This document shows, piece by piece, positions 63,691-64,000 of a stretch of 64,000 nucleotides of DNA. Under the pieces are notes generated by a model. That model made no database searches and was not told the DNA's origin. It was given only the letters and a program-made list of their open reading frames with translations. A program made the position numbers and the translations under genes. Each line of letters opens with the position of its first letter. Positions within the stretch are counted from its first letter, which is position 1. The DNA is from Diplolepis rosae (lineage: Eukaryota > Arthropoda > Insecta > Hymenoptera > Diplolepididae): NCBI GenBank assembly GCA_030998225.1, contig JAPYXD010000679.1, positions 124,001-188,000 on the forward strand, in the 5' to 3' direction.

Positions 63691-64000
63691 AAGTTGCGAT
63701 TGGTACATCTTCAAAATGTCAAATATGCATCAATTTGTTTGATTTTCTTCTGCTTTGCAAGCCGTTTTTGTGGAAAATACGTTAGTTTTGACATTGTCCA
63801 AATGAAATTCATTCGTACGTTCACTACACGCATGTTTTCAGAATCAAACATTTGTTATGAAGCAAATTTAACCATGAGGTTCATGTAGGAAAGCTTTTCA
63901 TAGTGCACTTCGAGACAATGCTCAAAGTCTCAAAATATCTAGTGAATCATACAGAATTCATTATGTTTTTAATGTAAAGTAGAGGTAAAGTTTTTCAATG

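Larger units (their letters stand above)
1..64000. repeat. Continuous satellite DNA array filling the window
   Basis: Every part of the window can be read as the same monomer. Its recurring landmarks, in order, are AAGCTTTTCATAG, ATTTCGAGATAATGC, AAATATCTAGTGAATCATAC, GAATTCGTTATGTTCTT, GTAGAGGTAAAG, TGTGTGAGAATTAA, CATCTTCAAAATGTC, TTTTCTTCTGCTTTG, GTGGAAAATACGTTAG and CCAAATGAAA. L monomers then add about 83 bp running from TTCATTCGTACG to CATGAGGTTCATG. Orientation is forward except at about 1485-7215. No non-satellite stretch longer than a few tens of bases was found, so no region over 300 bases needs another explanation. Base composition looks near 30% G+C by eye. What is seen is tandem repetition; a centromeric or pericentromeric location is inferred from array type only. 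Confidence 0.97.
49619..64000 (+). repeat. Homogeneous 366-bp L array
   Basis: After the anchor at 49619 every unit is L type. Anchors run 49984, 50350, 50716 and on every 366 bp to 56572, then 56937 (one 365-bp unit) and every 366 bp to 63891. That is 38 consecutive monomers across 13907 bp. Some anchors are mutated: AAGCTC at 51448, 54010, 59499 and 62427; AATCTT at 55108; AAGCTA at 56572; AACGCT at 61329. The 365-bp unit carries the GGGTGAGAATTAACTT and AAAAACTCAAAAAAAATC type otherwise typical of the mosaic. The array continues past the window end. Confidence 0.95.

Noticed and set aside
50870..63888. Recurring 69-codon open frames (for example 50870-51079, 57823-58032, 63679-63888) with a conserved hydrophobic translation
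   Set aside because: They recur because 366 is a multiple of 3 and the units are near-identical. Most begin at TTG, in TTGTTATCATTC or TTGTTATTATTC, not at ATG. Stop codons close them in every monomer. I see no promoter, splice or polyadenylation context, and many sister monomers have the frame broken.
1..64000. CRISPR array
   Set aside because: The repeats are hundreds of bases long, directly adjacent with no unique spacers, and no cas-like gene is present.
49984..64000. CENP-B box
   Set aside because: TTCG motifs exist (ATTCGTACG, ATTTCGGGA), but none fits the TTCGNNNNANNCGGG pattern. No claim of CENP-B binding can be made.
1..64000. Bacterial promoters, ribosome binding sites or terminators
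   Set aside because: AT-rich boxes resembling -10 elements are everywhere in such DNA, and the array architecture is eukaryotic. None is supported.

Overview
The whole 64 kb is one AT-rich satellite DNA array. I see no gene, RNA gene, transposon, telomere repeat, CRISPR array or bacterial operon structure. Long tandem arrays with higher-order repeats (HORs), mixed monomer lengths and orientation switches point to eukaryotic heterochromatin, centromeric or pericentromeric. The species cannot be named from this window. CpG is not obviously depleted (about 8 per 366-bp monomer by hand count), which weakly favours a lightly methylated genome such as an insect or other invertebrate. I could not match the monomer to a named satellite from memory.

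Basic unit. I used the position of AAGCTT (or its mutated equivalent) as the monomer anchor. Three main length classes result. L is 365-368 bp, canonically 366. S is 282-285 bp, canonically 283, and lacks an 83-bp block that L carries just before the anchor. D is about 310 bp; it has a deletion of about 56 bp that removes the anchor itself. Rarer lengths (about 254, 271, 275, 300 and 324 bp) come from private deletions.

Layout. 1-1481: forward monomers. 1485 to about 7215: the same satellite in reverse orientation, bounded by two inversion junctions; one 1.7-kb part is a mirror copy of 11.07-12.80 kb. About 7224-15706: forward mosaic of L and S. 15707-18723: a 1325-bp HOR. 18723-19655: transition. 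19655-30326: three tandem copies of a 3558-bp, 11-monomer HOR. 30326-34075: mosaic. 34075 to about 50.5 kb: a HOR of about 9.2 kb, one full copy plus most of a second. It contains a six-monomer island of pure L units at 40422-42618. 49619-64000: a homogeneous L array in near-perfect 366-bp register, with collinear multi-monomer modules repeated inside it.

There are no cooperating genes to describe. What the window records is satellite evolution: length-class formation by deletion, amplification of multi-monomer blocks at several nested scales, local inversion, and patchwork exchange between distant monomers. The small open frames of 60-76 codons that recur are a by-product of the period; most begin at TTG or GTG rather than ATG, and I do not call them genes.
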